Origin: an uncultured Parafilimonas sp. | GTDB lineage: Bacteria > Bacteroidota > Bacteroidia > Chitinophagales > Chitinophagaceae | Direction: 5' to 3' | Length of the DNA stretch: 64,000 bases | Assembly (NCBI GenBank): GCA_903882935.1 | Contig: CAIRZB010000037.1 | Location: 1-64,000 of the forward strand | Part shown: in pieces, positions 16,599 to 26,178 of the stretch | Numbering within the stretch: position 1 is the first letter of the stretch | How the letters are laid out: each line of letters starts with the position of its first letter | Notes under the pieces: model-generated | What the model saw: only the letters and a program-made list of their open reading frames with translations | Databases searched by the model: none | Told to the model about the DNA's origin: nothing | Program-made: the position numbers and the translations under genes

Positions 16599-19016
16599 AT
16601 GACAAAACCGGCAATACTGGTTGCATTACTATGTATATGCACCTACGCACAATCGCAGACGTTACAGCAGTTACAGGCAAAGCGGGTAAAACTGCCCAAC
16701 GGTTGGAGCTTAACACCCGTAGGTAAATCGCTACCGGTGGGCGATTTGCCGTTAAACATAGCGGTTTCGCCCACGCAAAAGTACCTGGCTGTTACCAACA
16801 ATGGCCAAAGCACACAATCATTGCAATTGGTGGATGCCAAAAACAAGCTTATTTTAGACAGTGTTGACATACCAAAATCGTGGTTGGGCTTAAAGTTTAG
16901 CGCAGATGAAAAATACCTGTACGCCAGTGGCGGCAACGACAACTGGATACTGCGGTATGCCATACAAAACAACAAACTACTGCTGGCAGACAGTATTAAA
17001 CTGGGCGGCAAATGGCCAATAAAAATTTCGCCTGCGGGCATTGAGATAAATGATGCCACCAATACCATGTACGTGGTTACCAAGGAAAACAACAGCCTGT
17101 ACACCATTGACCTTGCCTCAAAAAAAATTACCCAAACGCTAGCACTGGGTGCAGAGGCGTACACGTGCCTATTGTCGCCCGACAAGTCGGAGTTGTACAT
17201 TTCCCTGTGGGGCGGAGACAAAATATTGGTGTACAATACTTTGCAAAACAAATTGGTTGACTCTGTGGCCGTTGGCGACAACCCCAATGATATTTGCCTA
17301 ACCAAAAACGGCCAGTACATGTACGTGGCAAACGCCAACGACAACAGCGTGTCGGTAATTGATATTAAGCAACGCAAAGTGTTGGAAACCTTAAATGCCG
17401 CGCTGTACCCCAACTCGGTGCCCGGTTCAACCACCAACAGCGTGGCCCTTAGTGCCGATGAAAAAACACTGTACATAGCCAATGCCGACAACAACTGCTT
17501 GGCAGTTTTTAATGTTAGCACGCCTGGTGCGGGCAAATCAAAAGGCTTTATACCCGTGGGCTGGTACCCCACCGTGGTTAGGGTGGTGGGCAACACCGTA
17601 TTTGTGGCAAACGGCAAAGGGTTTACCAGCATGGCCAACCCTTATGGCCCTGACCCTTACGACCGAAAGAAACAAAACAGCTTTCAAAAAGGTTTAAAGG
17701 CCAAACCTGCCGAAGTACAATACATTGGTGGCCTGTTTAAAGGCACCATAAGTATATTTAACACGCCCACCGATGCGCAGTTGGGCATCTATTCAAAACT
17801 GGTTTACCAAAACACCCCTTACAACAAAACCACTGAACTGCTTGCCAAAGGGCAGCCAGGCAACCCCATACCTATGAAGGTTGGCAGCCCCTGCCCCATA
17901 AAACACGTGTTTTACATTATTAAAGAAAACCGCACCTATGACCAAGTACTGGGCGACATGCCTGAGGGCAACGGCGATACCAGCCTTTGCCTATTTGGCG
18001 AGCAGGTAACCCCCAACCAACACGCGCTTGCAAGAGAGTTTGTGTTATTGGATAACTTTTATGTTGACGCTGAGGTAAGTGCAGACGGCCACAATTGGAG
18101 CATGGGCGGTTATACCAATGACTATGAGGAAAAAACATGGCCTACCAGTTACGGCGGGCGTGGCGGAGACTATGATGCCGAAGGCAACCGCGAAATAGCC
18201 AACAACAAGGGCGGTTTTATTTGGGAGCATGCCAAACGGGCCGGCGTTAGCTACAGAACATATGGCGAGTTTGCCGACGATTACAAACCAAACATACCGG
18301 TGTTAAAAAACCATTTTTGCCCCTATTACACCAGTTGGGACCAAACCGTTAGGGATACCACCCGCGTAGGCCAGTGGAAACGCGATTTTGACAGCTTGGT
18401 GGCTGTGAATGCGTTGCCCGGCATTAGCACGCTGCGCATTATAAACGACCATACCGAGGGGCTATCTCTTGGCCGGCCAACACCAAAAGCGCATTGTGCC
18501 GACAACGACCTTGCAGTGGGTATGTTTGTTGATTATTTAAGCAAAAGCCCGGTTTGGAAAGAGAGCGTGGTGTTTGTGTTGGAAGACGATGCACAGGACG
18601 GCCCCGACCATGTGGATGCACACCGAAGCCCGGTTTACGTAGCTGGCGGTTTTGTGAAACGCCATTTTGTTGACCATACCATGTATTCAACCACGTCGGT
18701 ACTGCGCACCATTGAACTGATATTGGGCATTGCACCCATGAGCCAATACGATGCAGCAGCAACGCCTATGTGGCGGTGTTTTTCAGCAAAACCAGACTTA
18801 ACGGTTTTTAACGCCAAGTCGTTACAATACGATATAAATGAAAGAAACAAAGCTAGCAACGCATGGCAGCGTAAAAGCGAAACCTTTGATTTTACCAAAG
18901 AAGACAAGATTAACGACCAAGAATTTACAGAAGTGGTTTGGAAAGCCGTTAAAGGGGAAAACGCCACCGTGCCGGCACCCAAGCATGCGGCTTTTGTAAA
19001 AACTGGCGGGAAGTAA
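16599..19016 (+). CDS. Secreted YVTN beta-propeller / phosphoesterase fusion
   Basis: This 805-residue exported protein has a signal peptide ending near residue 19 (CTYAQSQ). An N-terminal seven-bladed YVTN/Lgt-like propeller spans about 40-340, with repeats such as YVTNKEN/VANANDNSVSVIDI. A C-terminal phosphoesterase domain of the acid phosphatase/phospholipase C family (PF04185-like) spans about 430-720. The latter starts HVFYIIKENRTYDQVLGD and contains SADGHNWSMGG, HTEGLSLG and the metal-ligand region EDDAQDGPDHVDAHR. The family hydrolyses phosphomonoesters or phospholipids in the periplasm. It is a stand-alone gene with its own terminator shared with the convergent barrel gene. Confidence 0.9.
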   Translation: MTKPAILVALLCICTYAQSQTLQQLQAKRVKLPNGWSLTPVGKSLPVGDLPLNIAVSPTQKYLAVTNNGQSTQSLQLVDAKNKLILDSVDIPKSWLGLKFSADEKYLYASGGNDNWILRYAIQNNKLLLADSIKLGGKWPIKISPAGIEINDATNTMYVVTKENNSLYTIDLASKKITQTLALGAEAYTCLLSPDKSELYISLWGGDKILVYNTLQNKLVDSVAVGDNPNDICLTKNGQYMYVANANDNSVSVIDIKQRKVLETLNAALYPNSVPGSTTNSVALSADEKTLYIANADNNCLAVFNVSTPGAGKSKGFIPVGWYPTVVRVVGNTVFVANGKGFTSMANPYGPDPYDRKKQNSFQKGLKAKPAEVQYIGGLFKGTISIFNTPTDAQLGIYSKLVYQNTPYNKTTELLAKGQPGNPIPMKVGSPCPIKHVFYIIKENRTYDQVLGDMPEGNGDTSLCLFGEQVTPNQHALAREFVLLDNFYVDAEVSADGHNWSMGGYTNDYEEKTWPTSYGGRGGDYDAEGNREIANNKGGFIWEHAKRAGVSYRTYGEFADDYKPNIPVLKNHFCPYYTSWDQTVRDTTRVGQWKRDFDSLVAVNALPGISTLRIINDHTEGLSLGRPTPKAHCADNDLAVGMFVDYLSKSPVWKESVVFVLEDDAQDGPDHVDAHRSPVYVAGGFVKRHFVDHTMYSTTSVLRTIELILGIAPMSQYDAAATPMWRCFSAKPDLTVFNAKSLQYDINERNKASNAWQRKSETFDFTKEDKINDQEFTEVVWKAVKGENATVPAPKHAAFVKTGGK

Positions 19017-19035
19017 AAAAATATTCCATAATAAT

Positions 19036-19089
19036 AGGCCGGGCAACCATAAAGTTTTCAAATAACACGTTGGTTGCACCGGCCTTTTT
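19036..19089. terminator. Terminator between convergent genes
   Basis: The arms AGGCCGGGCAACC (19036-19048) and GGTTGCACCGGCCT (19072-19085) pair with one bulged base. A T run follows on the plus strand, which ends the phosphoesterase transcript. It may also serve the barrel gene arriving on the minus strand. Confidence 0.7.
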
Positions 19090-19112
19090 GTTTTTGCTAG
19101 CAATTTAGCTTA

Positions 19113-20396
19113 TCACCGCCGGTGTTTTTCATATGAAAACAAACGCCACCTAAAAAACATTTCAACCACAAAAGGGCTTTTTGCGTCGTTATGGTCTTTG
19201 GCAATAGGCGTAAAAAACACACTTGTCCGCAGCCCGGCATGCCATTTTTTGGCATCGTACATAATTTCCGCACCAGTGCGTATTTGAAACTTGGCAATGT
19301 GTACCCAATCCGAATCACCCAAACTGGCCAACTTTTCACCATTGCTTATTTGCCCATTGTTGTCCTGCGTGTATTTTACAGTGGCAATGCCTTTTTTCCA
19401 AAAAACGGTCTCAAGGCCGCCCCCAGCCCACCAATGGCCTGCAATATTATAGTCACACCGTAAGGCGGCCGAAACACCGAACATTTTACTAAGCCCGCTG
19501 GTTTCAACAAGGCTGGTTTGGCCATTTATTTGGGTGGTGGTGGTAAAAGGTTTAGGGTTAAAAACGGTGCTGGCAAACGGGGTTACTTCTGCGGAGGCCC
19601 AAAACTTATCAGCCTTTACGCTAACCCAAATGCCCGGCAGCAAAAAACGGCCCGGCTGGCTACCGCCGCCCGGCCCTGAAAAATAATGGCGGGTGCTGTG
19701 AAGCGGCAATTGTGCCTGCCACTGCAAACCAGCCTCGATTCGCGCGGGGCTTTTATCGTCTTTTTTGTCTACAACGGTTTCATGCAGGGGAGCTTCTGCT
19801 TTGGTTGTACTGGCCGCTTTGGCTTTACCGTTTTTCGCCAATTGATTAAACCCACTGTCGGTAACCGCTACTGGGTTCGCATCAACAACACCTGTAGACT
19901 GTTCGCTAAACCTGGCCAGAGGCAATGCAGTTGCTGGCACTAGTGGTAATTTCTTTACTTTTTTTGTAACATGCCTCACGCTTTTCCGTTTGCTACCGCT
20001 TGCAGCATTCAGTGTTTTGGCGGCTTTCGGCACACGCTTTTGCACATAGCTATGGCCGCCTGTACCGGGGGTAGCCATGCGTTTGTTTGCAGCAAATGGC
20101 CTTGTCAAAAAGCTTTTCCCATCCAACTGTTTACTGGCAACATTATCACCGGCCCCTTTGCCAGCAATAAACCAACCTGCAGCGCTGCCCATTAACAGCA
20201 GCAAAAAAAGTAAATAAATACCACGCATAAGGCCGTTGCCTGCGTACACTACAACCTGCTCAGGCAAAAGCATGGCTGGTGCGGGCATATCTTCGTCCAG
20301 CATGGCGCGCATAGTATCCCATGCTTCCGCGGGGGGTACGTTTAATGGCAACCCCTGTTCCCATCCCTCCGGGTTATTTATGTAACCGCTACCCAT
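19113..20396 (-). CDS. Single-pass membrane protein with outer-membrane-like barrel domain (sigma-factor partner)
   Basis: This 427-residue protein is encoded directly after, and overlapping by 8 bp, an ECF sigma gene. Residues 1-56 are predicted cytoplasmic (AEAWDTMRAMLDEDMPAPAM, acidic). One transmembrane helix lies at about 57-79 (MRGIYLLFLLLLMGSAAGW). A long Lys/Ala/Ser-rich linker (80-215) leads to a C-terminal region (about 225-427) with alternating strands and aromatic endings like an outer-membrane beta-barrel, ending FFRWRLFSYEKHRR. The position suggests an anti-sigma role for the N-terminus, with the C-terminal domain sensing the envelope. No zinc-finger anti-sigma motif is visible, so this is inference from context. 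Confidence 0.7.
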   Translation of the reverse strand: MGSGYINNPEGWEQGLPLNVPPAEAWDTMRAMLDEDMPAPAMLLPEQVVVYAGNGLMRGIYLLFLLLLMGSAAGWFIAGKGAGDNVASKQLDGKSFLTRPFAANKRMATPGTGGHSYVQKRVPKAAKTLNAASGSKRKSVRHVTKKVKKLPLVPATALPLARFSEQSTGVVDANPVAVTDSGFNQLAKNGKAKAASTTKAEAPLHETVVDKKDDKSPARIEAGLQWQAQLPLHSTRHYFSGPGGGSQPGRFLLPGIWVSVKADKFWASAEVTPFASTVFNPKPFTTTTQINGQTSLVETSGLSKMFGVSAALRCDYNIAGHWWAGGGLETVFWKKGIATVKYTQDNNGQISNGEKLASLGDSDWVHIAKFQIRTGAEIMYDAKKWHAGLRTSVFFTPIAKDHNDAKSPFVVEMFFRWRLFSYEKHRR

Positions 20397-20922
20397 GTTG
20401 TGAATAATGTTTTTTAAGTACTGGTTTCAATTTACTCCTTGCCTCACTTAAATGCCATTTTACCGTGCCTGCACTTATGCCCAGTAACGCGCTTATTTCG
20501 TGTATGGAAAAACCTTCCAAGTAAAACAAACTGCAAACCGGGCGTGTTGCCGGTGCAAGCACATCCAGCAACGTATATATGTCTGCCCATTCAAGGCCCT
20601 CAAGCGGGTTGTCTTTTACGGGTATTGCTTCGTTCAATTCTTTTGTAACGGCGTACCTATGTGTTTTAAGTTTATCCAACGCCGCATTGCGCACAACCGT
20701 GTACACCCAGTTAAAAAAATCGCCTTTTTTATGGTCGTAGCCATGTATGTTTTTGTACACCTTTAGCATACCGTTGTTCAATACCTCCAACGCATCGTGG
20801 TCGTGTGCAAAAAATTTTTTACACAATGCAAACAACGCTGGGTAATACAGCAGGTACAGCCTTTCTTGGCCGCGCCGGTTATTGGCCGCACATTGTTTTA
20901 TAAGTGTTTGCAGGTCTTCCAA
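20389..20922 (-). CDS. ECF RNA polymerase sigma factor
   Basis: The 177-residue ECF sigma factor has region 2 at about 20-95, including KNIHGYDHKKGDFFNWVYTV with its -10-binding helix. Region 4 at about 115-170 carries the helix-turn-helix ALLGISAGTVKWHLSEAR. Length and layout match Bacteroidota sigma-70 ECF proteins. It lies 6 bp downstream of a lipoprotein gene and overlaps the following membrane-barrel gene, so the three genes form one operon read on the minus strand. The regulator and regulated envelope functions are therefore likely made together. Confidence 0.93.
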   Translation of the reverse strand: MEDLQTLIKQCAANNRRGQERLYLLYYPALFALCKKFFAHDHDALEVLNNGMLKVYKNIHGYDHKKGDFFNWVYTVVRNAALDKLKTHRYAVTKELNEAIPVKDNPLEGLEWADIYTLLDVLAPATRPVCSLFYLEGFSIHEISALLGISAGTVKWHLSEARSKLKPVLKKHYSQHG

Positions 20923-20928
20923 AAACGG

Positions 20929-21777
20929 TTATTGATAATAGTAAATTGATCTTTCTGTTGCTGTACCAATGGCTGTGCCGGCATGTAATCCGGTTGCGGG
21001 CTTGCCATCGTTGTTAAAAACATAGGTGAAAGTTACGTAATCAGGGTTATCCTGCGGGCCCGGGTAATGGTTGTGTTGCTTAATAACATTGTTTGGCGAT
21101 ACCACGTATGCCCCCCCGTAATACACCCTTGCATCGTCTTTTTGGTAGTATGGGTTTATCTTGTCGTCGTACTCATAATCGCACCCTGAATTGTATTGGT
21201 TGTTTATATACCATTGCCATTGGGTAATGTTACCACGCGCATCGTACTTGGTGGTTTGGTACCATTCCAACCGCATGTTATCGCCGTCAGGCACATAATT
21301 TTTTATAACGGCCACACGCCCGTTTAAATACGCAAAAGTCATGCTATCAGGTTTTGTAACACTGTCTTTGCTAAGCAGTGCATAAGCAATCTGGCTGCTG
21401 TTTTCATTAATATAATGCATGTGCGCGTAAGCACTCCAGCCCTCGTGGTCTATTGCAGTCAATCTTTCCCGTGCATCCCTTTTGTACAATGTTGCCGGTT
21501 GGCCAATTAAGGCTTCCCTTATAAGAAAACCGGCCTTGTCGTACGCGTAGTCCGTTATCTGTGCCGGGCCTTCAGGGCTAAACGCATTATCCTTCCAATA
21601 ACTTGTAACACGCGTCAACAATGGGCCGCTTACCGGCGGTGTTATTGCAGTATCCACCCCATTGGTTCTGGCGGTGGTGTCTGTGCCGTTGTTATGGCTA
21701 AACGCTGTATACGTTTTTTGGCAGGCCGTTATAGCCAATGCTAGAAGTAAGGTTAAAGCAGCAAGCAATGTTTTCAT
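20929..21777 (-). CDS. Lipoprotein of unknown function, first gene of sigma operon
   Basis: The 282-residue exported lipoprotein starts at 21777, giving the signal MKTLLAALTLLLALAITAC with lipobox cysteine C19. The mature protein has repeated YD.../Y-rich beta segments (DYAYDKAGFLIRE, KYDARGNITQWQWY, YEYDDKINPY) reminiscent of RHS/YD-type or DUF4595-like lipoprotein repeats common in Bacteroidota. It is anchored in the envelope. It precedes the ECF sigma gene by 6 bp, so it may belong to the same signalling unit as a ligand, sensor or target. I do not assign a function. Confidence 0.75.
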   Translation of the reverse strand: MKTLLAALTLLLALAITACQKTYTAFSHNNGTDTTARTNGVDTAITPPVSGPLLTRVTSYWKDNAFSPEGPAQITDYAYDKAGFLIREALIGQPATLYKRDARERLTAIDHEGWSAYAHMHYINENSSQIAYALLSKDSVTKPDSMTFAYLNGRVAVIKNYVPDGDNMRLEWYQTTKYDARGNITQWQWYINNQYNSGCDYEYDDKINPYYQKDDARVYYGGAYVVSPNNVIKQHNHYPGPQDNPDYVTFTYVFNNDGKPATGLHAGTAIGTATERSIYYYQ

Positions 21778-21915
21778 ACAATAGGTGTTTTGTTTCACCT
21801 TAACCATTTAACGGCGCGGGCAAGCAGTAAGGTTGGGTGCTGCTAAAAAATATTAAAAAACAACCTGTGTGAACCTGCGATGTGTAAATTGCGTTGTATA
21901 ACAAAACTATCTTTA

Positions 21916-22587
21916 ATGCTACAGCCTACCACCATAAAATTTTTGAAAGAGCTTAAAAAGAATAACCATAAGGAATGGTTTGATGCCAACCGAAAACAAT
22001 ACGAGGCTGCAAAAGACGATTTTGCACAGCTGATAAAAGCCGTGATCGATACCTTTGGCAAAACAGACGCTAGCATTGCAGCCCTGCTGCCCAAGGATTG
22101 CATGTTCCGCATTAACCGGGATGTGCGGTTTAGCAAGGATAAATCGCCCTACAAAACCAATTTTGGCGCCAGCATAAACCGGGGCGGCAAAAAAAGCGTA
22201 TTCGCGGGGTATTATTTCCATTGCGAACCCGGCGGCTCGGAAAGTTTTGTAGGCGGCGGCCTGTGGATGCCTGAGACAGACCAACTTAAAAAAATACGGC
22301 AGGAGATTGATTATTCTTTTGTTGATTTTAAAGCTATTATCACTAACACCAAGTTTGCGGATGTGTATAAAGACATTCAACAAAGCGAAGACGTAAAGCT
22401 TACCCGCGAGCCGAAGGGGTACGAAAAAGACAACCCAGCCATTGAATACATTAAGTTAAAAAGCTTTGTGGCCTTGCAGCCCTTAACGGATGCAGACCTA
22501 ACCAGCAAAGATCTGGTGCAAAAAATTACCACCGCTTTTGAGGCACTGCAGCCATTGGTTGTTTTTCTTAACCACGGGCTGGAATAA
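21916..22587 (+). CDS. DUF2461 domain-containing protein
   Basis: The 223-residue protein starts at 21916 (MLQPTTIKFLKELKKNNHKEWF), the typical start of DUF2461 proteins. Family words seen are NNHKEWFDANR, MFRINRDVRFSKDKSPYKTNFGA and YYFHCEPG with GGGLWMP. A C-terminal EFF-like segment follows. The function of the family is unknown. It is cytosolic by sequence, with no signal peptide or membrane segment. The esterase gene follows by 36 bp on the same strand and may be co-transcribed. Confidence 0.92.
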   Translation: MLQPTTIKFLKELKKNNHKEWFDANRKQYEAAKDDFAQLIKAVIDTFGKTDASIAALLPKDCMFRINRDVRFSKDKSPYKTNFGASINRGGKKSVFAGYYFHCEPGGSESFVGGGLWMPETDQLKKIRQEIDYSFVDFKAIITNTKFADVYKDIQQSEDVKLTREPKGYEKDNPAIEYIKLKSFVALQPLTDADLTSKDLVQKITTAFEALQPLVVFLNHGLE

Positions 22588-22623
22588 AAAAAAGCTGTAT
22601 TTTGGGCATGTAATCAACAGCAC

Positions 22624-24333
22624 ATGAGAAAAGCCTTTACCTGCCTCTGCCTGTTTTTGGCAGCCTATATTTGTAATGCACAAACGTTTAGGGTTACTAT
22701 TACCCCCGAGCTACAGCGGCAAGCATTAGACGGCCGTTTGTTGTTGCTGCTTAGCAACAACGACAAAGCCGAACCCCGCTTTGAAGTGAGTGATGCCGCC
22801 GAAACGCAACTGGTTTTTGGCGTTGATGTGGAAAACTGGCAGCCCGGCACCAGCCAATTGGTGGATATGCATGCCTTTGGCTACCCGCTGGAAAGGCTTA
22901 AGGATGTGCCCGCAGGCGACTACTATGTACAAGTGTTGCTGCATAAATACGAAACCTTCCATCTAAAAAATGGCCATACGGTAAAACTACCGATGGACCG
23001 TGGCGAAGGCCAGCATTGGAACATTGCCCCGGGCAATATATATTCCACACCCATCAAAATACATTTCAACCCCGCAACGGCCAACGAAACAAGCCTCACC
23101 ATCAACAATATCATCCCCCCCATTAAGGAACCGGAGGATACCAAATACATTAAACACATAAAAATACAAAGCAAGCTGCTTACAGAATTTTGGGGCAGGC
23201 CCATGTACTTAGGTGCTATTATATTGCTGCCCGGCGGCTACGACGAACACCCCACTGTAAAGTACCCTTTGGCCATTTTCCACGACCATTTTGTAGAAGA
23301 CTTCGACAACTTCCGCACCACGCCACCCGATGAAAACCTAAAGCCTGATACCAATACGCGTTTCCGCATAAGCGGCTACAATAAAATTGTTCAGCAGGAA
23401 TCGTATGATTTTTACAAGCAATGGACCGGTGCCAACTTCCCCCGCGTACTGGCCATTAAAATACAGCATGCCAACCCGTATTACGACGACAGTTATGCCG
23501 TAAACTCAGAAAACCTGGGCCCCTATGGAGATGCCATTACCTACGAACTGATACCCGAGGTTGAAAAACGCTACCGTGGCATTGGCCAAGGCTGGGCGAG
23601 GTTTATGTACGGGGGCAGCACTGGCGGCTGGGAAGTGATGGCAGCGCAGGTGTTTTACCCAGATGAATACAACGGCTGCTATTCTGCCTGCCCCGACCCA
23701 CTGGATTTTCACCATTATACCACCATTGACATTTATAATAACAAGAATGCCTATTATGTAGGAAGTGATTTTAAAAAAACTCCCCGCCCCGGCTACCGCG
23801 ACAGCCTTGGCCATGTGGGTGCCATGATAAAAGACATGAACCAGCGTGAACTTGCCCTTGGCACCCGCACCCGAAGCGGAGACCAGTTTGATATTTGGGA
23901 AGCAGTTTTCTCACCCATGGATGTTGACGGATACCCCAAACGCATTTTTGACAAATACACTGGTGCCATTGACACGGCCGTGGCAGCCTACTGGAAAGAA
24001 CATTTTGACCTTACCAATATTATTAACCGGGACTGGCCAAAACTGGGCGATAAACTGAAGGGCAAAATACATATTTACGTGGGCGAGATGGACAGCTACT
24101 ACCTTAATGACGCTGTTTACACGGCAGAGGATATGTTGAAGAAGTTAAACAACCCCAACTGTGGGTGCGAGGTTGACTATGGCCACAGGGCGGAACATTG
24201 CTGGAACGGCGACCATGCCCACCCTAACTACATAAGCCGCTTGCGGTATAACCAAATGTTTATTACCAAATGGGCGGAGGAAGTTAAAACCCGCGCACCC
24301 AAAGGGGTAGATTTAAAGAGTTGGAGGTACTAA
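22624..24333 (+). CDS. Secreted alpha/beta hydrolase, esterase-like
   Basis: The 569-residue exported protein has a signal peptide MRKAFTCLCLFLAAYICNAQ. The N-terminal ~170 residues are beta-rich (FRVTITPELQRQALDGRL) and may be a binding domain. The C-terminal part is an alpha/beta hydrolase of the esterase-D/feruloyl-esterase-like type. It has the nucleophile elbow GGSTGGWE with S332, an HDHFVEDF segment, and a terminal catalytic His candidate in YGHRAEHCWNGDHAHP. The substrate is unknown; a carbohydrate ester or peptide is plausible. It ends 9 bp from the convergent YjbR gene. Confidence 0.82.
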   Translation: MRKAFTCLCLFLAAYICNAQTFRVTITPELQRQALDGRLLLLLSNNDKAEPRFEVSDAAETQLVFGVDVENWQPGTSQLVDMHAFGYPLERLKDVPAGDYYVQVLLHKYETFHLKNGHTVKLPMDRGEGQHWNIAPGNIYSTPIKIHFNPATANETSLTINNIIPPIKEPEDTKYIKHIKIQSKLLTEFWGRPMYLGAIILLPGGYDEHPTVKYPLAIFHDHFVEDFDNFRTTPPDENLKPDTNTRFRISGYNKIVQQESYDFYKQWTGANFPRVLAIKIQHANPYYDDSYAVNSENLGPYGDAITYELIPEVEKRYRGIGQGWARFMYGGSTGGWEVMAAQVFYPDEYNGCYSACPDPLDFHHYTTIDIYNNKNAYYVGSDFKKTPRPGYRDSLGHVGAMIKDMNQRELALGTRTRSGDQFDIWEAVFSPMDVDGYPKRIFDKYTGAIDTAVAAYWKEHFDLTNIINRDWPKLGDKLKGKIHIYVGEMDSYYLNDAVYTAEDMLKKLNNPNCGCEVDYGHRAEHCWNGDHAHPNYISRLRYNQMFITKWAEEVKTRAPKGVDLKSWRY

Positions 24334-24342
24334 CAGCAGCTG

Positions 24343-24693
24343 CTAAAGCAATGCCTCCCTTGCTTTTTTGGGCAACGACTTAACAATTAAGTCATACGAA
24401 TCATCAATCAATTGTTTTACGAGCGATGCTGGCAGGCTGCCGTCTATGATTACGGTATTCCAATGTTGTTTGTTCATGTGGTAGCCGGGTATAATGGCAT
24501 CATATTGCTCCCTTAGTTCAACAGCTCTGTCGGGGTCGCATTTGGCATTAAATTGCAGCGGGTTGGCAGATAGAGAAGCGAGCAAAAAAATTTTGCCAGC
24601 CACTTTAAACACCAACGTGTCTTCCCCAAAAGGAAAGCCGTCTTCCACAGCTTTTTTTGCCAGGCAGTATGCCTGCAAGGTTTCTATATTCAT
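24343..24693 (-). CDS. MmcQ/YjbR family DNA-binding-fold protein
   Basis: The 116-residue protein has the complete MmcQ/YjbR (CyaY-like fold) pattern. It opens IETLQAYCLAKKAVEDGFPFGEDTLVFKV. Next come GKIFLLASLSANPLQFNAKCDP and GYHMNKQHWNTVIIDG. The C-terminal helix is LVKQLIDDSYDLIVKSLPKK. The DNA-binding label comes from structural similarity in the family, and its cellular role is not established. It is a lone gene on the minus strand. Confidence 0.93.
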   Translation of the reverse strand: MNIETLQAYCLAKKAVEDGFPFGEDTLVFKVAGKIFLLASLSANPLQFNAKCDPDRAVELREQYDAIIPGYHMNKQHWNTVIIDGSLPASLVKQLIDDSYDLIVKSLPKKAREALL

Positions 24694-24885
24694 GCCCCGT
24701 TAATTGTTAAAAAACTAATATCCTTGTTTGCCTAAGCCAATAACCAATACACACTGCAAGCGATTTAATGCCCAATTTGGTGCCTATGCTACACATAAGC
24801 CAACCAAGCTGTACCCATTCCAAAAAAAGCAGTCTTTTAAAAAGCCGCCCAAATAACCATAGCTCGCTTTCGCACCAATTTAGCC

Positions 24886-24914
24886 TTGGCCATTTCAAAA
24901 ATAGCCTACATTTA
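24886..24914 (+). promoter_or_regulatory. Possible promoter of the EEP-family gene
   Basis: TTG at 24886-24888 and TACATTTA at 24907-24914 are 18 bp apart. The second element matches TAnnTTTG except for the last base. It lies about 40 nt upstream of the ATG at 24955. Confidence 0.4.
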
Positions 24915-24954
24915 GTGCCTGTAAAATACATCAAATCACCTATCGGCAGGCAGT

Positions 24955-26058
24955 ATGATACTTAGGTTTATAAAAAAGTTTTTTATCGCTGTAAACGTGG
25001 TGGTTTGTATGGTATACCTGCTGGCCTGCCTTAGCCCTCTGCTCAGCACAAAAACTTGGCCTGTATTTGGTTTCCTGAGCCTGTTTTTTCCATATCTGCT
25101 TATTTTGCTGGTATTTTCCATCTTTTTTTGGCTGGTAGTTAAGCCCAAAATTTCGCTGTTGCCGCTATTGGTACTGCTGGCTGGGTATAAATTCTCCGGC
25201 GTGCTGTTTGCCGTGCATGCCAGGGCAAAATTTACGGCGGTAAAAGCACCCGGCCATGTGCGCATAGTTGACTGGAACGTGGCCAACATGTACGGCCTTA
25301 GCCAAGATGCCGAAAAACGCAAGCAAAACAGGGTTGAGGTAGCCCAAGCCATACTAAAATTGCAGCCGGATATTATTTGCCTGCAGGAATTTAACAACAG
25401 CACCCAGCGCGGGCCAGATGCCGATAACCTAAGCTTGTTTACACTAACCTATCCTTGGTACTATTTCTCCAAAGACATCAACAAGCAAAATGGTTACCAG
25501 TATGGCAGCATCATCTTTTCCAAGCTACCGCTAACAGACACGGGTAGGATACAATACCCCGGCAGGCCGGAAAGCCTGATTTATGCCGATGTAGCCCATG
25601 GGGCCGACACTTTTAGGGTGTACACATCGCACCTGCAGTCGTTTAAATTTAACAAGTACGATTATGAGGACATAGATAAGATAGCCAATAAGAAAGAAGA
25701 TGCCGTTGACGCCTCCAAAAACCTGTACCAAAAAATGAAGTTGGCTTTTGTAGAAAGAGGCAAACAAGCTGGCATAGTGCGCGGCGAGCTGGATAGTTGC
25801 CCGCGCACCAGCATTATTTGCGGCGACTTTAACGACGTGCCGGGTTCGTTTACCTACTTCAACATCCGCAACAAAAGGCAGGATGCATTTTTGGCAAAAA
25901 GCTTCGGCATCGGCCGCAGTTATGTTTCTCTGGCGCCCACTTTAAGGATTGATTATATTTTACCCGACACCAACTTTGTTATACACCAGTTTGACATGGT
26001 TGACGAAGACCTGAGCGACCATATTATGCTAGTGACTGACGTTAGTTTAAAAAAATAA
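24955..26058 (+). CDS. Membrane-anchored endonuclease/exonuclease/phosphatase family hydrolase
   Basis: The 367-residue protein has three N-terminal transmembrane helices (about 5-25, 35-60, 65-85) and a C-terminal EEP (DNase I-like) domain from about residue 100. Catalytic motifs are VRIVDWNVANMYG, ICLQEFNN, a central YGSIIFSK, ICGDFNDVPGSFTY and the terminal LSDHIMLVTDV with its His. Membrane-tethered EEP proteins are frequent in Bacteroidota. The substrate could be a nucleic acid, a phosphoinositide-like lipid or another phosphodiester. Confidence 0.9.
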   Translation: MILRFIKKFFIAVNVVVCMVYLLACLSPLLSTKTWPVFGFLSLFFPYLLILLVFSIFFWLVVKPKISLLPLLVLLAGYKFSGVLFAVHARAKFTAVKAPGHVRIVDWNVANMYGLSQDAEKRKQNRVEVAQAILKLQPDIICLQEFNNSTQRGPDADNLSLFTLTYPWYYFSKDINKQNGYQYGSIIFSKLPLTDTGRIQYPGRPESLIYADVAHGADTFRVYTSHLQSFKFNKYDYEDIDKIANKKEDAVDASKNLYQKMKLAFVERGKQAGIVRGELDSCPRTSIICGDFNDVPGSFTYFNIRNKRQDAFLAKSFGIGRSYVSLAPTLRIDYILPDTNFVIHQFDMVDEDLSDHIMLVTDVSLKK

Positions 26059-26178
26059 AATATCTTCGCCACCCATGGCACTAATGCACACACCATACCG
26101 CCGCACTTGTTGTTGTTGCTGATTAAGCATCTACGTCCGTATATTTAAACAACACTCAAACAAAAACCTTGTATTTGC

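Noticed and set aside
24707-24934. Minus-strand hydrophobic Trp-rich frame in the gap before the EEP gene
   Set aside because: It has no recognisable family, and the gap fits a promoter region; it is not included as a gene.
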